From Paramacrobiotus metropolitanus (taxonomy: Eukaryota > Tardigrada > Eutardigrada > Parachela > Macrobiotidae): a DNA stretch of 64,000 nt. The stretch is from NCBI RefSeq assembly GCF_019649055.1, contig NW_026570225.1, positions 930,001-994,000 of the forward strand, given 5' to 3'. Numbering within the stretch: the first letter of the stretch is position 1; every line of letters begins with the position of its first letter. The position numbers were made by a program, and so were the translations under genes. The notes beneath the pieces are model-generated. The model worked only from the letters and a program-made list of their open reading frames with translations, was not told where the DNA came from and did not search any database. Positions 41,101-56,471 of the stretch are shown here, in pieces.

Positions 41101-41202
41101 GACGTATCGGAAGTGTCAGGAGTCGGTCTAGTTCACTGCTAATAAGCGGCCCTCCTGTACACTGTCACTCGGCCGGGTTAGCGCGGTGTGCATCTAACAG
41201 GC
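35139..41202. other. gene-poor stretch of about 6 kb
   Basis: No convincing gene. It holds one Harbinger-type MITE (37043-37206) and, toward 41.2 kb, the rabphilin 5' flank. Several frames of 90-170 codons exist (for example around 37.1-37.6 kb and, on the minus strand, 38.7-39.2 kb) but show neither recognisable domains nor consistent splicing. A distal promoter or first exon of rabphilin may lie here. Confidence 0.55.
37040..37209. mobile_element. PIF/Harbinger-type MITE, copy 1
   Basis: A 164-bp element (37043-37206) beginning GGCCTCGTCCCGAATTC and ending with its inverted copy, flanked by a TAA duplication (37040-37042, 37207-37209). GGCC-type ends and a 3-bp TWA target are typical of PIF/Harbinger. 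The interior contains the palindrome CCACCTCGCGAGGTGG and a second inverted pair, so nearly the whole element can fold. A second, almost identical copy lies at 47897-48060. Confidence 0.9.
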
Positions 41203-45797
<4,595 letters not shown>

Positions 45798-46746
45798 TGC
45801 TGCTGCTCACTACGTTTTGATCTCTTAGTACACTTCTTGTTTACAGTCAGGTTCTCGCATCGTTTTCGGTGTGAGTTATGCTTGTGATCAGGTATTTTTT
45901 CATTGCAGCTAAATAGTAATTATTATGTAATTTGTAAATCTTTAATTGTCTTGTGTGAGCTATTTGCCGTCCAGCTTCCTGTTACATACCGCAGAAAATG
46001 GCTTGGTGATGTACGCAGATAACGATGTGCCGTTATAATTCTGCGTACTGCGCGCTCATCAAGCTCGCGATCCGCATCGGTGCAATCATGCAAAAAGAAC
46101 AACCATAAACCGATGGGCGAGCAAAGTTCAAAGAATGCAGCTAAACAGAATTACGGCATATAAGTATCATCTGAATTAGGGATTTTTTAAGTGCCTAGTG
46201 CAACGCCATCCAAACTGACCTTTTTAGTTAAGGTTAAGGAGCACATCCTTATGAGACGCAGTACGGTGTGCAGTGTAAGTTCACACTGTACTGTAAACAC
46301 CTTCCTTTTGGCATACTGCCTGAATTTTCGAGGGCTGATCCAATCTTGGTAGGCGTTTTTGGTGCCATACTTTACAGTAACGAATGTAAGTATGTACTTT
46401 TCTAATGCAGTAATTACAGATATGTACACAGTCTGTACACTTACACACGTTTGGTCATAAAATTAAAACCTATAACAGTTATTGTATTTTGTACGACTAT
46501 CAAGCGACTATTCAAGGCGCTTGTGAGCTGCGTTGACGAATTTTAAAGAAATGGCTTTTCATCGACGTGTGCATCGAAAATGCATGCAGATTACTGACAG
46601 TGCCACCGTGGTATTCACTCTGCAAATGATTTAATAATCCAAAATAAAACAAAAATATAAATACTGGATACTGGATTTTATAGTAAAGTCACGACTAAGA
46701 AATCCAACGAGTCAAAACGATAAAAAAATCATTAATTCTGTACAGA
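45798..46746. other. intergenic gap, rabphilin to hAT-derived gene (converging)
   Basis: About 0.95 kb containing both 3' UTRs. No gene or element was recognised. Confidence 0.6.
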
Positions 46747-49700
46747 TCATGCGAATAGTTCTTTTAAAGAGGCCACTCTGCTGCTCTCCCCAAACCATCC
46801 TTCCTCGGGGACATCGCTCTTGATGTTCTCCATATAATTAGCTACAGCGTCCTGACATCCAACCACATCGGCCTCTTTTAAATCAACATTCTCCGTGCTT
46901 CCCTGCTTCTTCGCCTTTCTCTCATCCTTCATCAGTTTCACTTTCGTTCTAGCTATTTGTATAAGCTTTTCTCTACTGGTCAGGTCTGGGCATGTCCTCT
47001 CCGCGTCTTTCCACACCGTCTCTACAGCCACTGCCGATGGAGTGATTCGCAGCAGAAAGATGGCTAATTTGGCCAGCTCGGGATGGATTTCCTTAACATA
47101 CTTCCAGTAGTAGATCTGACCTTGAGCTTTCCATTGTCGAATAGTGGATTGATTGAACGGCTCTTCTTCATCCCGGTAAGCTCCGATGGAAGGAAGCAAC
47201 GCATCCGGTTGGCAATGAAATACCTGTTCGTACAACTTCAATGCCCAGCTCCCGATTTTCGTCCATTTGATCGTGTTGGCCGTGAAAATGGACAAACGCG
47301 TTTCAATGTTAAGAGCGCAGGCAATAATTAGCAACTTCTGGTCGCAGTGATTTTTCCAGAACGTTTCCAGATTGTTTAAGAGAGCTGTCCTCACCAGCAT
47401 ATCGGAAACATTAGCAAAGGCTTTATGCAGAATTTGCAGCTGGATGAGAAGATCGCAAATGAAAAGGTTATCACGCTGAATACTCCGCTGGGCATTGGTA
47501 AGTGGCAGCAAAACGTGCTGGAGATTCTCCAAACTGCTCCAAAATGTTTCGTCTTCCATCAATAGTTGCAACTCTATTGGTAATTCGCTATCTTCACTCC
47601 TTGAAAAATCCTGCCAAAAACAAACATAAATTTCTTAATTTAACGCAATGCATCGTTGACACAATACAATGCAGTAACTGTACGATGAAATAATTCTTAG
47701 TATTCCACTATTATTGAGTGCGTGGTTGCGTATTTTCTGATACAAAATTAATGTAGAAAGTTATGTACTGTACGTACATTTTTGCATAATACTCTACTAA
47801 GATGTGTTTGAAAGTAGAAATCATAATGGGTAACTTTTTCTTTCTTTCATCTCATCTATCTGTGATTCTTAATGCAGTAACGTCCTCTAACACTAAGGCC
47901 TCGTCCCGAATTTGAAGCGAATCTCGTTGCGATACAGCAACTCCACCTCGCGAGGTGGCTTCGCGTACCGTATCTGTAGGCGTGGCCACTGCATACAGCC
48001 ACCTCGTGCGGTTGAGCAACCGTACCATAGCGAGATTCGCTTCGAATTCGGGACAAGGCCTAATGACGACGGGTCGACCCGGCAAGATTTTTGCATGAAA
48101 TCAATAAGCTGACGTGCTCATTGCGCAGCCTTTCTCCCTATGCAGTATCTATACGAATAGCCATAATAACTTTTGGGCTGATGGTTCTCACAGAGTTATA
48201 GTCAACAGGTGTTAAAGATGACAGACATCGATTTTTCGTGCTCTTTGATGCCCGAACAACACCTTACGCACCTGCAAAGCATCTTTGTTTTCCACAATAC
48301 TGGAGAAGCATTGCACATATGAATTCCAGCGTTGTCCAACAGGAGTGGGCACTTCTTCAGCGCTGGGATCGAATATTAATTGTATCTTCCTAAACAGTTC
48401 CGCAGTCGATTTACTCCGGTGAAGACATTCTTGCAGCAAGACTACCTTATCCAGCCATCGCTGGAATTGCAGCAGTTGCAACGCATCTCGCGTTAGTTTA
48501 TCAAAATGCTGAGAATATAATGGCAAAACGATAAAACTGGAAATCTGCTCGTGCACAGCACGGTGGATATTAATGCAGAGGGAGGATAAAACAATGGACG
48601 CCACAGTGGCACCGTGTTCTTGCTGCAGTAACTCTACAGCGTGCATAATTTCCTGAGTCAGTCCCTGTGCAGCTGCGTCCTGGCTTACTGGTTCGGAAAC
48701 ACTCAGGAGAAAGCTATCTGCAATGCTGCCGACCCGCACAGAAGCCACGAACCCTGCAAGAATTTTGGACTTCATCCCAATAAATCATTCAAATCTCCAC
48801 TTTATATGTTTTCTATACATATTTCCATATGACATAATTTTTGCCCATACGTGCGTGCACCATAAAGTACATTCAGTTCCTTTCGCAAAAATAGATTATG
48901 TTAATTATTATTTAACTAGCCTTCTATTTTTGATCAGAAGTCGGTTTCTACATCCCGCTCAACATAAATACTCATACCGGTCACAAAGCGACTCCGCGAA
49001 TCATTCCACATACGAACATGCAATGTCACACATTCCTGGTCGACCAGTAAGTTGACCGTATCCTTCTTTGTTTCCAGTACAACGCTAGCCAAAACCTCCC
49101 CCATCAGATCACTGACGCTCGGAAGCAGTGCCGTCGAATTCAGTGTTTTGAAGAGATGGACAACATGGTTATCAGACAAGGCAGAAAAGGGAATGCCTGC
49201 CGAAATACATGCTTTAATCACATCTAAGTCCAACGCTTTCACTTTCGGCACTGCGCTGGGAAGAGTAGTAGCGACTGTGGAAGCACTGGAAGTGGACTCA
49301 ACGGAAACGGGTCCCGTATCTGGCGGCAGCACGTCGTTATTCTCTGCAACTTTTACCGGAGCCTTTAGCTTAATCGTGGAATAAGTGCGCTTCTTGGACG
49401 ATCTCCTCATCTGGTCTTCATTAGTCAGGTCCAGCCTAGCTTCGTGCGTCAAGTACGGACATCTCCTCACATGAATCATTAATCGATCCCGTTCGCGACG
49501 CAAGGGTTCCCATTCTCCAGTGTGTTCATGGCATGCCACACAATAAGCGACGGAGTGATGTTGGCCGCGATACTTTCCGGGACCTTTTCGAAAGTGCGTC
49601 CATAATACGGTATTGCTTTTGTACTCCGGATCCACTAACACAACCAAGGATCTTCGTCAGCTTTAGTAAAAGACAATTAAGTGTCTCATAAAGTATAATC

Positions 49701-50757
49701 CTAAATTCCCTACTGGCAGTATATCGTCATACGATAAATCGGAATGATTACATCAATTTTCCATAGTTGGATATAAAAACATTACACATTTCATTTATGG
49801 AGAAAGCTTCGTATCCATCTATCCGACAGTCGGCACAAGCTTACTCTGGGCGCAAAACTGGAAAAGCGTTAACTACCGGTATACGGTATGTACGTATCCA
49901 TATAATGCGAATTTTAACAGAATAGACTATTACTATTCCGGTCGTGACTATTACTAATAGTCATGACCGGAAAAGCGAAACAAAGTTTTCAAAATCGAAA
50001 TATTATGAATTACAGAACAACTGAAAATTAATTACGTTAGCAAAATTTAATTATAAATGCCAAAAACCACAAGCAAATGCCATACCAATAATAATTTAGC
50101 CGAAATGTTCGTCTTGTGCAGCAAATAACCCATCGCTCTGAAACAATTTATTAAAATCCCGACTGTACTTATTCCAATTTACCGAAGTGACACTCAATTA
50201 ACAGGCTAGGAATTTCGCAGTCAACTAAGCAACTTACTCGGACCGTCATCAGAATATTCACCAGAGCCTTGCATCTCATCGTCGTTGACGGGCAGAGCGG
50301 CATATTCATCGCATTTAACGGAGGTAGGCATGGGAAGACGCATACTGGAAGACAATTTCTTGGCTTCCATCTTTGGTTTCTTCTGTGCCGACGTGTCACA
50401 TGCATCACACTGCAGATCAGTTTTAACGCTGGCAGACATGTACGGGCATTTTTTTACATGGCGCATCATCGCTAAACGTTCACCACGCAGCGCCTCCACG
50501 ATCCCCACTGCTTTGCAAGCACAGCAGAAGGCTTCCGGATGATTACTAGTGCAGTGTTTTCTTGTTCCCTTCTCGAAATAATTCCATAATTTCAATCGCT
50601 GGTAGCCACTGCATGAAGCTGGTGGGTCCTCTGCTACTGAAAACAATGCCAGATTTTATGCTATTAAACAATTGCCAATCAATCTGAAGGAATGCCACAA
50701 GCGAAGCCCATTGTCAAGTGGCTTACAAGGCAAGGATTCCTCGGATTCATCATCCAT
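46747..50757 (-). CDS. hAT-transposase-derived protein with two BED-type zinc fingers
   Basis: Exons: 50757-50727, 50636-50238, 49634-48978, 48753-48272, 47610-46747; 810 residues, phases consistent. BED finger 1 (about residues 20-70): KLWNYFEKG, FCCACK, MRHVKKC. BED finger 2 (about 145-205): VLWTHFRKG, YCVACH, MIHVRRC. After a Ser/Thr-rich linker comes a degenerate RNase H-like transposase core (FVASVRVGSIADSFLLSV; SIVLSSLCINIHRAV; PTPVGQRWNSYVQCFSSIVENKDAL). The HATC dimerisation region at the C-terminus reads HPELAKLAIFLLRITPSAVAVETVWKDAER. Where active hAT enzymes have VxTDNA, this protein has VLSSLCIN, so the second catalytic Asp appears lost. Four introns, no inverted repeats at the ends and an intact frame suggest a domesticated gene, probably DNA-binding. 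Its partner THAP gene starts 556 bp away on the other strand. Confidence 0.85.
47894..48063. mobile_element. PIF/Harbinger-type MITE, copy 2
   Basis: A 164-bp element at 47897-48060 with GGCC-type inverted ends, flanked by TAA at 47894-47896 and 48061-48063. It is the same length and orientation as copy 1 (37043-37206) and differs at only a few positions, mainly paired changes near the ends (AATTTGAAGC against AATTCAAAGC). It sits in the last intron of the hAT-derived gene. Confidence 0.9.
49936..49972. repeat. 17-bp inverted repeat with one mismatch, 3-nt loop
   Basis: Arms TTCCGGTCGTGACTATT (49936-49952) and AATAGTCATGACCGGAA (49956-49972) pair except at one position, around the loop ACT. 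It lies in intron 2 of the hAT-derived gene, between the two BED finger exons. Confidence 0.8.
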
Positions 50758-51312
50758 CTCTGTTATTAGTAGTAATCGCTCACGGTAGTTACTAAAGTTT
50801 CTTCAGGAACACATGCAGTACTTATTATTACCTCATACATGTTATAGCACACGTACAAGCCAAAACTGTAATAATAATTTTATAAACTCAATACAAATTA
50901 TAATTACAACAGGGAACTGCTCACAATGTTAAATTTGTTTGCGTTTTGAATTTTTGAGAAAATAATTTCAAAACGATGCAAGAAGTACTTACTCGTATTA
51001 GCGAACATTCACTTCAACCAGCGACTTTTTATTAAGTGGCAGTCTGTGGCAGTCTGTGGCCCTGCTTCAACATTACACAGTGGAGGCTTAACTCACACAG
51101 CGGGCGCTCGACGGTTAGGGCATCAAATGTTAAGTCGAACGCTCTCTCGCAGCAGTCACGTTATTTTGCCCATTCCCCTGTCACAGATGGCAGCAGCGTC
51201 GTTTGCCATCGGCTGGTATGCACGCGGTGCAGAGTTCACAACTTTCGCAGAGTTCTCCGTGAATTCGGGGAGGTTGATTCCGAATGAAAAAAGTTTTCAG
51301 AGCGAGTGCTCA
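50758..51312. promoter_or_regulatory. shared upstream region, hAT-derived gene / THAP gene
   Basis: 555 bp between the two start codons. A short tandem repeat (GTGGCAGTCT, then again) lies at about 51036-51060. The THAP frame is open upstream to 51046, so part of this region may be coding or 5' UTR for that gene. Confidence 0.5.
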
Positions 51313-53515
51313 ATGTCCAGCTCTGATGTGGCTGCGTTTATTATCAGCGGTATATCCGACGAAACGGAAGAGTCATCCACAAAAATGCCGCGATTCCACC
51401 GTGGTCGACGTTGTTTTGTCAAATCCTGCATGAACTACCAGCGTGATCTGAGTAGGGAACCAGGAGAAATCCGCTTTTACTCTGTTCCCGATGATCCCGA
51501 GGCAAGGGAAGTGTACAAAAGCCTGTGCAGCCGCACTGGGGAAGTCGCCAAATGCTCCGTGATATGTTCGCAGCATTTCACAGAAAACGATTTAACAAAA
51601 TCTGGGCATTTAAAAAGGAACGCGCTGCCCAGTCTGAATCTTATTACGTGAGTGCGTTTTACTGATACAGAGATACTTAACAGGTTATTACCGTTTTTCT
51701 GTGTCATTAATTCGGCAGTTTCCAAAAGAAAATGTGTACACTACTATCTATATTTGGTCGTAATTGTTAAGAAGACCGCTATGTTAAGAAATTGCGCATC
51801 GTTCTTTCGGAAAAATAAGTAATGTCATTCTATCGGAAATACAGCATTACGGTATAGAACATAGGTTACTAACAGAAAAACAATGGTAAGCGGGACTTCG
51901 AAATTTTAAAACTCGCTATGAGCCAGTGGGAAAACAGGTTTCAGTGTTCAGATAATTTTCACGTCATCAAATGTGACGTGACCATTGGGCATTTTTAAAA
52001 ATTATCGAATTCGGTTTTTTTTCGCTTTCATATGAATTACTATGACTGTGTCTACTCTAATATTTGCTGCCTGCTCTTTCAACTATCGCTTTATCAGAAA
52101 ATACGCAATGTTTAAATAGCTGTACACGTAGTCTGTAAAACAGGTGCTGCATTGCAGTGAATTATGGGATGTGGACAAGCCGGTACGAATTGGAAAGAAA
52201 TGGAAAGGAAACCTGTGCGCCGTGCAGGGCTGCCGCAGTTACACGGGAGAGCGGCAAATTATGAATCTCCACTTTTTCTACTGCCCCCAGAAATCCTTGT
52301 CCGAGCAGTCGGATGAAGCGATGGACTTGTATAACAAGTGGTTCATGGCCTGTGGTCGGAATGACATTGACCAGTTTTCCAAGTATCACCGCGTCTGCTC
52401 GCTGCATTTCGAGCCGGATGACATCGATCTCGATACAAACCGCGCCAAATTACGGCCAACTGCTTATCCCACTCGCTTTCTGCCCGGCACTGAGGAAGAA
52501 ATGCCTCACGCCAAACTGCTTGAAGAAAGAACAAGGAATGTGGAAGCGGATGAGGAGAAAATTCGGCGATACCGATTTGAGAAAGGCTGCAAAGAAACTT
52601 GGTAACAAATGCTGGAACTTCTACTAGCACTGACTGCAACAAAACCTTAAATGTTAAAGCGGACTATTATTATATTTCTGTTTGTTTGTATAATAATAGT
52701 TTGTGCAATAATATAATTGTGGCATTCTCTGCACCTCATTCTTGCATTTCTATCGTCATAGCGATTTCTTTGCATTTTCTGTTAATTGATATTGTCGTAG
52801 GAAGCACATTCGAAATCCGTATTACAAGCCGCCGGCGCCAACGGACAATCTGGGAAATTGGTCCGTTTTCGAGAAGCACGATGCCTTTATAACGTTCAGT
52901 CGAGTCCGGAAAGGCAACAACTCTCGTTTAATGTACAGCGCCGTGGTAGATTTTGTGCGCTTCGAGGAGGACATGAGCGCCACCCTGTCATCGGGCAGCC
53001 ACAACATCCTGCCGCAGAAATACAGCGATTTCCTGGAAGACGGCCGCGCCGCGTCCACTAAAATGGTGGAGAGCATGTTCAACTTCGATTTCCAGTCCTG
53101 TGAAGTGGTCCTCGTGATCCAGTCGGTGCCGCCGCTGAACGTGGTCGATCAGGCGTTTCTGGTCAGTCTAGGCGACAGTGTGACGCAGGTGACCTTTGAA
53201 GACGGCTTGACCACGGTCACGCAGGCTCTGCAAGTGGATGGCGACATGGTGGCGGACAGCTCAGCCTCGGAAGCGACACTGGCAGCGCCTTCGGACCACA
53301 ATGCAAGCGATCAGGACATGATCGATGCATTAACGCCGCTGGATGATATGAGCGCCACACCGGAAGAATCCGTCACCACCACTGCGGAACTGGAAACGGA
53401 GATCGTGGAGTCCAGTATTCCGGTGCCACAGGGGAAGAAGCGCGGTCGGAAACCGATGGCGGTTATGAGAAACATCGCGAAGAAAGTTATAATTGGGGAT
53501 TCAAAGATCGGCTAG
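51313..53515 (+). CDS. double THAP-domain protein with AT-hook
   Basis: Exons 51313-51647, 52158-52601 and 52801-53515; 497 residues, phases consistent. THAP finger 1 (about 30-112): CFVKSC, then CSQHF, ending HLKRNALPSLNL; the usual Trp is replaced (REVYKSLC). THAP finger 2 (about 120-215): CAVQGC, WFMACGR, CSLHF, ending AYPTRFLP. These are the C2-C-H zinc ligands and the terminal AVPTIF-like box of the family. Then follow KHIRNPYYKPPAP, a region without recognised domain (FEKHDAFITFSRV), a long acidic Ser/Thr tract, and an AT-hook-like KKRGRKP near the end. THAP domains derive from or are shared with P-element transposase; no transposase catalytic part is present. Start chosen at MSSSDV; an upstream in-frame ATG is possible. 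Confidence 0.87.
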
Positions 53516-54743
53516 GTGCAATGGCATGCGTAACGGTAGTTGCGCACGGTGATTCTTTGTACACAATGTTCATTTTTGGACATAGCTTTATATAAGGACC
53601 GTGTGGCGTATGCCACATAAAACGATAAGTCTGCTTCTCCTGAAGGACAAATTTGTTCGACCATCATGTTACTTGTTAGTAATTGCAAGTGGTGTTCGCC
53701 GAAACGATCTGCTCTTCTTTCCTGGATTTGGATTCGGGTTTTCTGTGCATTTGTTTTAGTTTTTATACATTAAAATTGAGGTTTAAAGATTTAAATAATA
53801 CAGTTCGTTTTCAGTTGTTTTAAACCTGTTTTCTACCCTTCAACTTTAATTCCTTAGTCGCTAGTTTACATTTTCTTTGGAGAATGAAAGAAAACTTATC
53901 AAATGGCACGAGTTCGGTTTTTTACACTTGCAAATATGATTTCATCTTGGTTACTCATTTCTTTCACTTATCACCTGTTTGATTGCACTTCCGACGTCAG
54001 CCGATGCTTTTCGAGTCGGGTAAATTATTTCCGGAGTGACTAACTGGCCGCTGGGAGCGTTGCGAACTATGGACGGCTAAATCCCTGGTCATGGTCACTC
54101 ATGGGTTCTGGCTCTGCCATTCGGCAGAGATTAACCTTCTGGATTTACTCTTCCGCAAAATTCAATTTTTAGGATGAAGTTACACGATTTACAGTTAAAA
54201 GTTGAGTAATAGCAGATAAGTAAATTTTCTCGCCGTTCCATCGTTGCACGTTATTCCGTGTCCTTACGACTGGTCCTTGTAACTGGCAGTAAGCTCGGGA
54301 CGCCACGCTGACAAAGCTGAATCCATAGTGATATCGATACGTGCTGTATTAGTTGTAAATTAAATCTTGTTGTTCTCATACGATTCTCCTAGTTAATTTT
54401 GTAAAAGTAAAAAATTACAGTTTAATATTGGACGATAGCACTTGTTAGTTATTACTGTATCTCGTTAAAATTCTATCTCGCTGTGTCGGATGCTTTGAGA
54501 TTTATCAGATTCTGATTTATCAGGTTCCGAAATTTTGTTTTGTTTTGACTGCAGTAGCAGAGTTGCCTTTTTATCGCTGTTCTTATCCCTTGGTGTGGTC
54601 CTTGCAGTTTGAAGGCGTATTGCCTTATTTGCCTTCGTGTTTACTCTTTACGGTTTTAGTTTTGCGTTTGTTCTATAGTCTTGACTATTTACTATTTCGG
54701 ACTAATTTTCTGGTTATCGAGGAGTTGTGTAACTTACGCGAAA
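53516..54743. other. intergenic gap, THAP gene to CHMP2A
   Basis: About 1.2 kb, AT-rich, with the THAP 3' UTR and the CHMP2A promoter. No gene, repeat element or RNA gene was recognised. Confidence 0.55.
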
Positions 54744-56059
54744 ATGGCACTTGAATTTCTATTCGGTAAACGGAAAACTCCTGAGCAAATGATGCGAGAG
54801 AATCAGCGCACGCTGAACAAAGCTATGCGCGATCTGGATCGTGAACGAGCACGGATGGAACAACAGGAAAAGAAGATTATTATGGATATTAAGAAAATGG
54901 CCAAAGATAACCAGATGGTGTGAATGTGTTCTCTCTGCATATGTTGCTGACCAACAAGGTTTTGGTCATGCTTTTCAGGATGCTGTGAAAGTGATGGCCA
55001 AAGATCTCGTGCGCACCAGACGCTACGTGAAGAAGTTCATGATGATGCGCGCCAACATCCAGGCAGTGTCCCTGAAAATCACGGGACTGAAATCCACTAA
55101 CGCTATGGCGCAGGCTATGAAGGGTGTCGCCAAGGCCATGGGACAAATGAATAAGCAGGTACATCCATTTTGGCTCGACCTGCCTGATCTTTGGAGGATT
55201 GAGATACTTTACGGTTTTACCGTAGACTGATGAATCTCTTATGAGTCTTATCGTTCTCTATGCTTTACTCTACTGCCCGACTGTCCTAGGGGTTGTTATG
55301 GTTTTATTTTACGGTTGCAAATTGCAAATTTATGACGGCATAACGGTCCAGTGTTTTTGGTTGTTTACTGTAATAATTCATGTTGGTGTAGCGCGTTGCT
55401 GGTTGTTGCAGATGAATCTGCCGCAAATCCAGAAGATAATGCAGGAATTCGAGAAGCAGTCTGAAATCATGGATATGAAAGAGGAAATGATGAATGATGC
55501 CATGGACGATGCCATTGGAGCGGACGACGATGAGGAAGAAACGTAAGTCTGTATTTCCGAGTTATGACCGATTTTGAGGAGAAATTTTCATGATTTTGTA
55601 AAAGATGCTTTGTTATTAATTTATTGCCGTTATTGCTCATTTATTCTGATATATAATCACAAATTATGTCGTTTAATATGAGTGGCAGTGACTGAAATGA
55701 AGTACTCCAGCACAGTTTTATGTTAGCAGCAGCCGTGTGCCGTTAATTTGCTCTATCGATTATTAGAAACCTTATTACTAAGTTAGATAAGTATAGGTTA
55801 GCCTTTATCCATGCATACGTTGCTCCGCATGTTGGATAAAAGCGTATTTATTTATCTGCTGCCTTGTAGCGACCAGATTGTCAACAAAGTACTGGATGAG
55901 CTTGGCCTGCAGATCGCTGACCAAGTGGGTGGACTGCCCATCGCCCAAGGCTCGGTGGCGCCCGGTGCTGCCAAGAAACTGCCTTCCGCCCAGCCGGCTG
56001 GCGGAAGCGATTTAGATGCCGATCTGGAAGCGAGATTGGAGAACTTACGCCGAGAATAA
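54744..56059 (+). CDS. CHMP2A: charged multivesicular body protein 2a (Vps2), ESCRT-III
   Basis: ESCRT-III subunit that polymerises on membranes for vesicle budding, abscission and repair, and recruits the VPS4 ATPase. Exons 54744-54917, 54979-55158, 55412-55542 and 55870-56059 give 224 residues (family about 222). The start MALEFLFGKRKTPEQMMRENQR is a typical Snf7-fold N-terminus with an amphipathic first helix. The basic helices (LVRTRRYVKKFMMMRANIQAVSLKI) are followed by the acidic autoinhibitory part (MMNDAMDDAIGADDDEEE). A C-terminal MIM1 motif (DLEARLENLRRE) binds the VPS4 MIT domain. All expected parts are present. AATAAA-type signals follow at about 56385. Confidence 0.96.
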
Positions 56060-56471
56060 TCGGAACATTTTCTACGTCGAAAATTCCTTTTTTTCTTGTG
56101 CTGCTTTCATGTTTCCGATATTTATGATTACGTTCAAAATTTTTTTTCGCGAATGCTTGTACTTAACTGATATTTTATATACTATATTGCCGTCAGATAG
56201 TAAATAGATTTATTTGGTTTAACGCATAAGTTTGCATTATTGCGATGCTTTTATTTAATTCCGATTTTTTTGGCATATTTTACAGAGAAAATTAGAACAG
56301 CAACGGGTTCAGTCACGTGTGCTGTGTTCATTTTAATGTCTGACGACGATACCGTAACCAAAATATGTTATTCGTATCGCGAATCAATAAATTAAGGAGT
56401 GACACCAAGAACAATATCGAGATTATAACTGAAGTCCATAAAAAAAGGAAAATTTGCACCATAGTTGCGAT
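56060..56471. other. short converging gap, CHMP2A to RNF20
   Basis: 412 bp with both 3' UTRs; nothing else seen. Confidence 0.6.
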
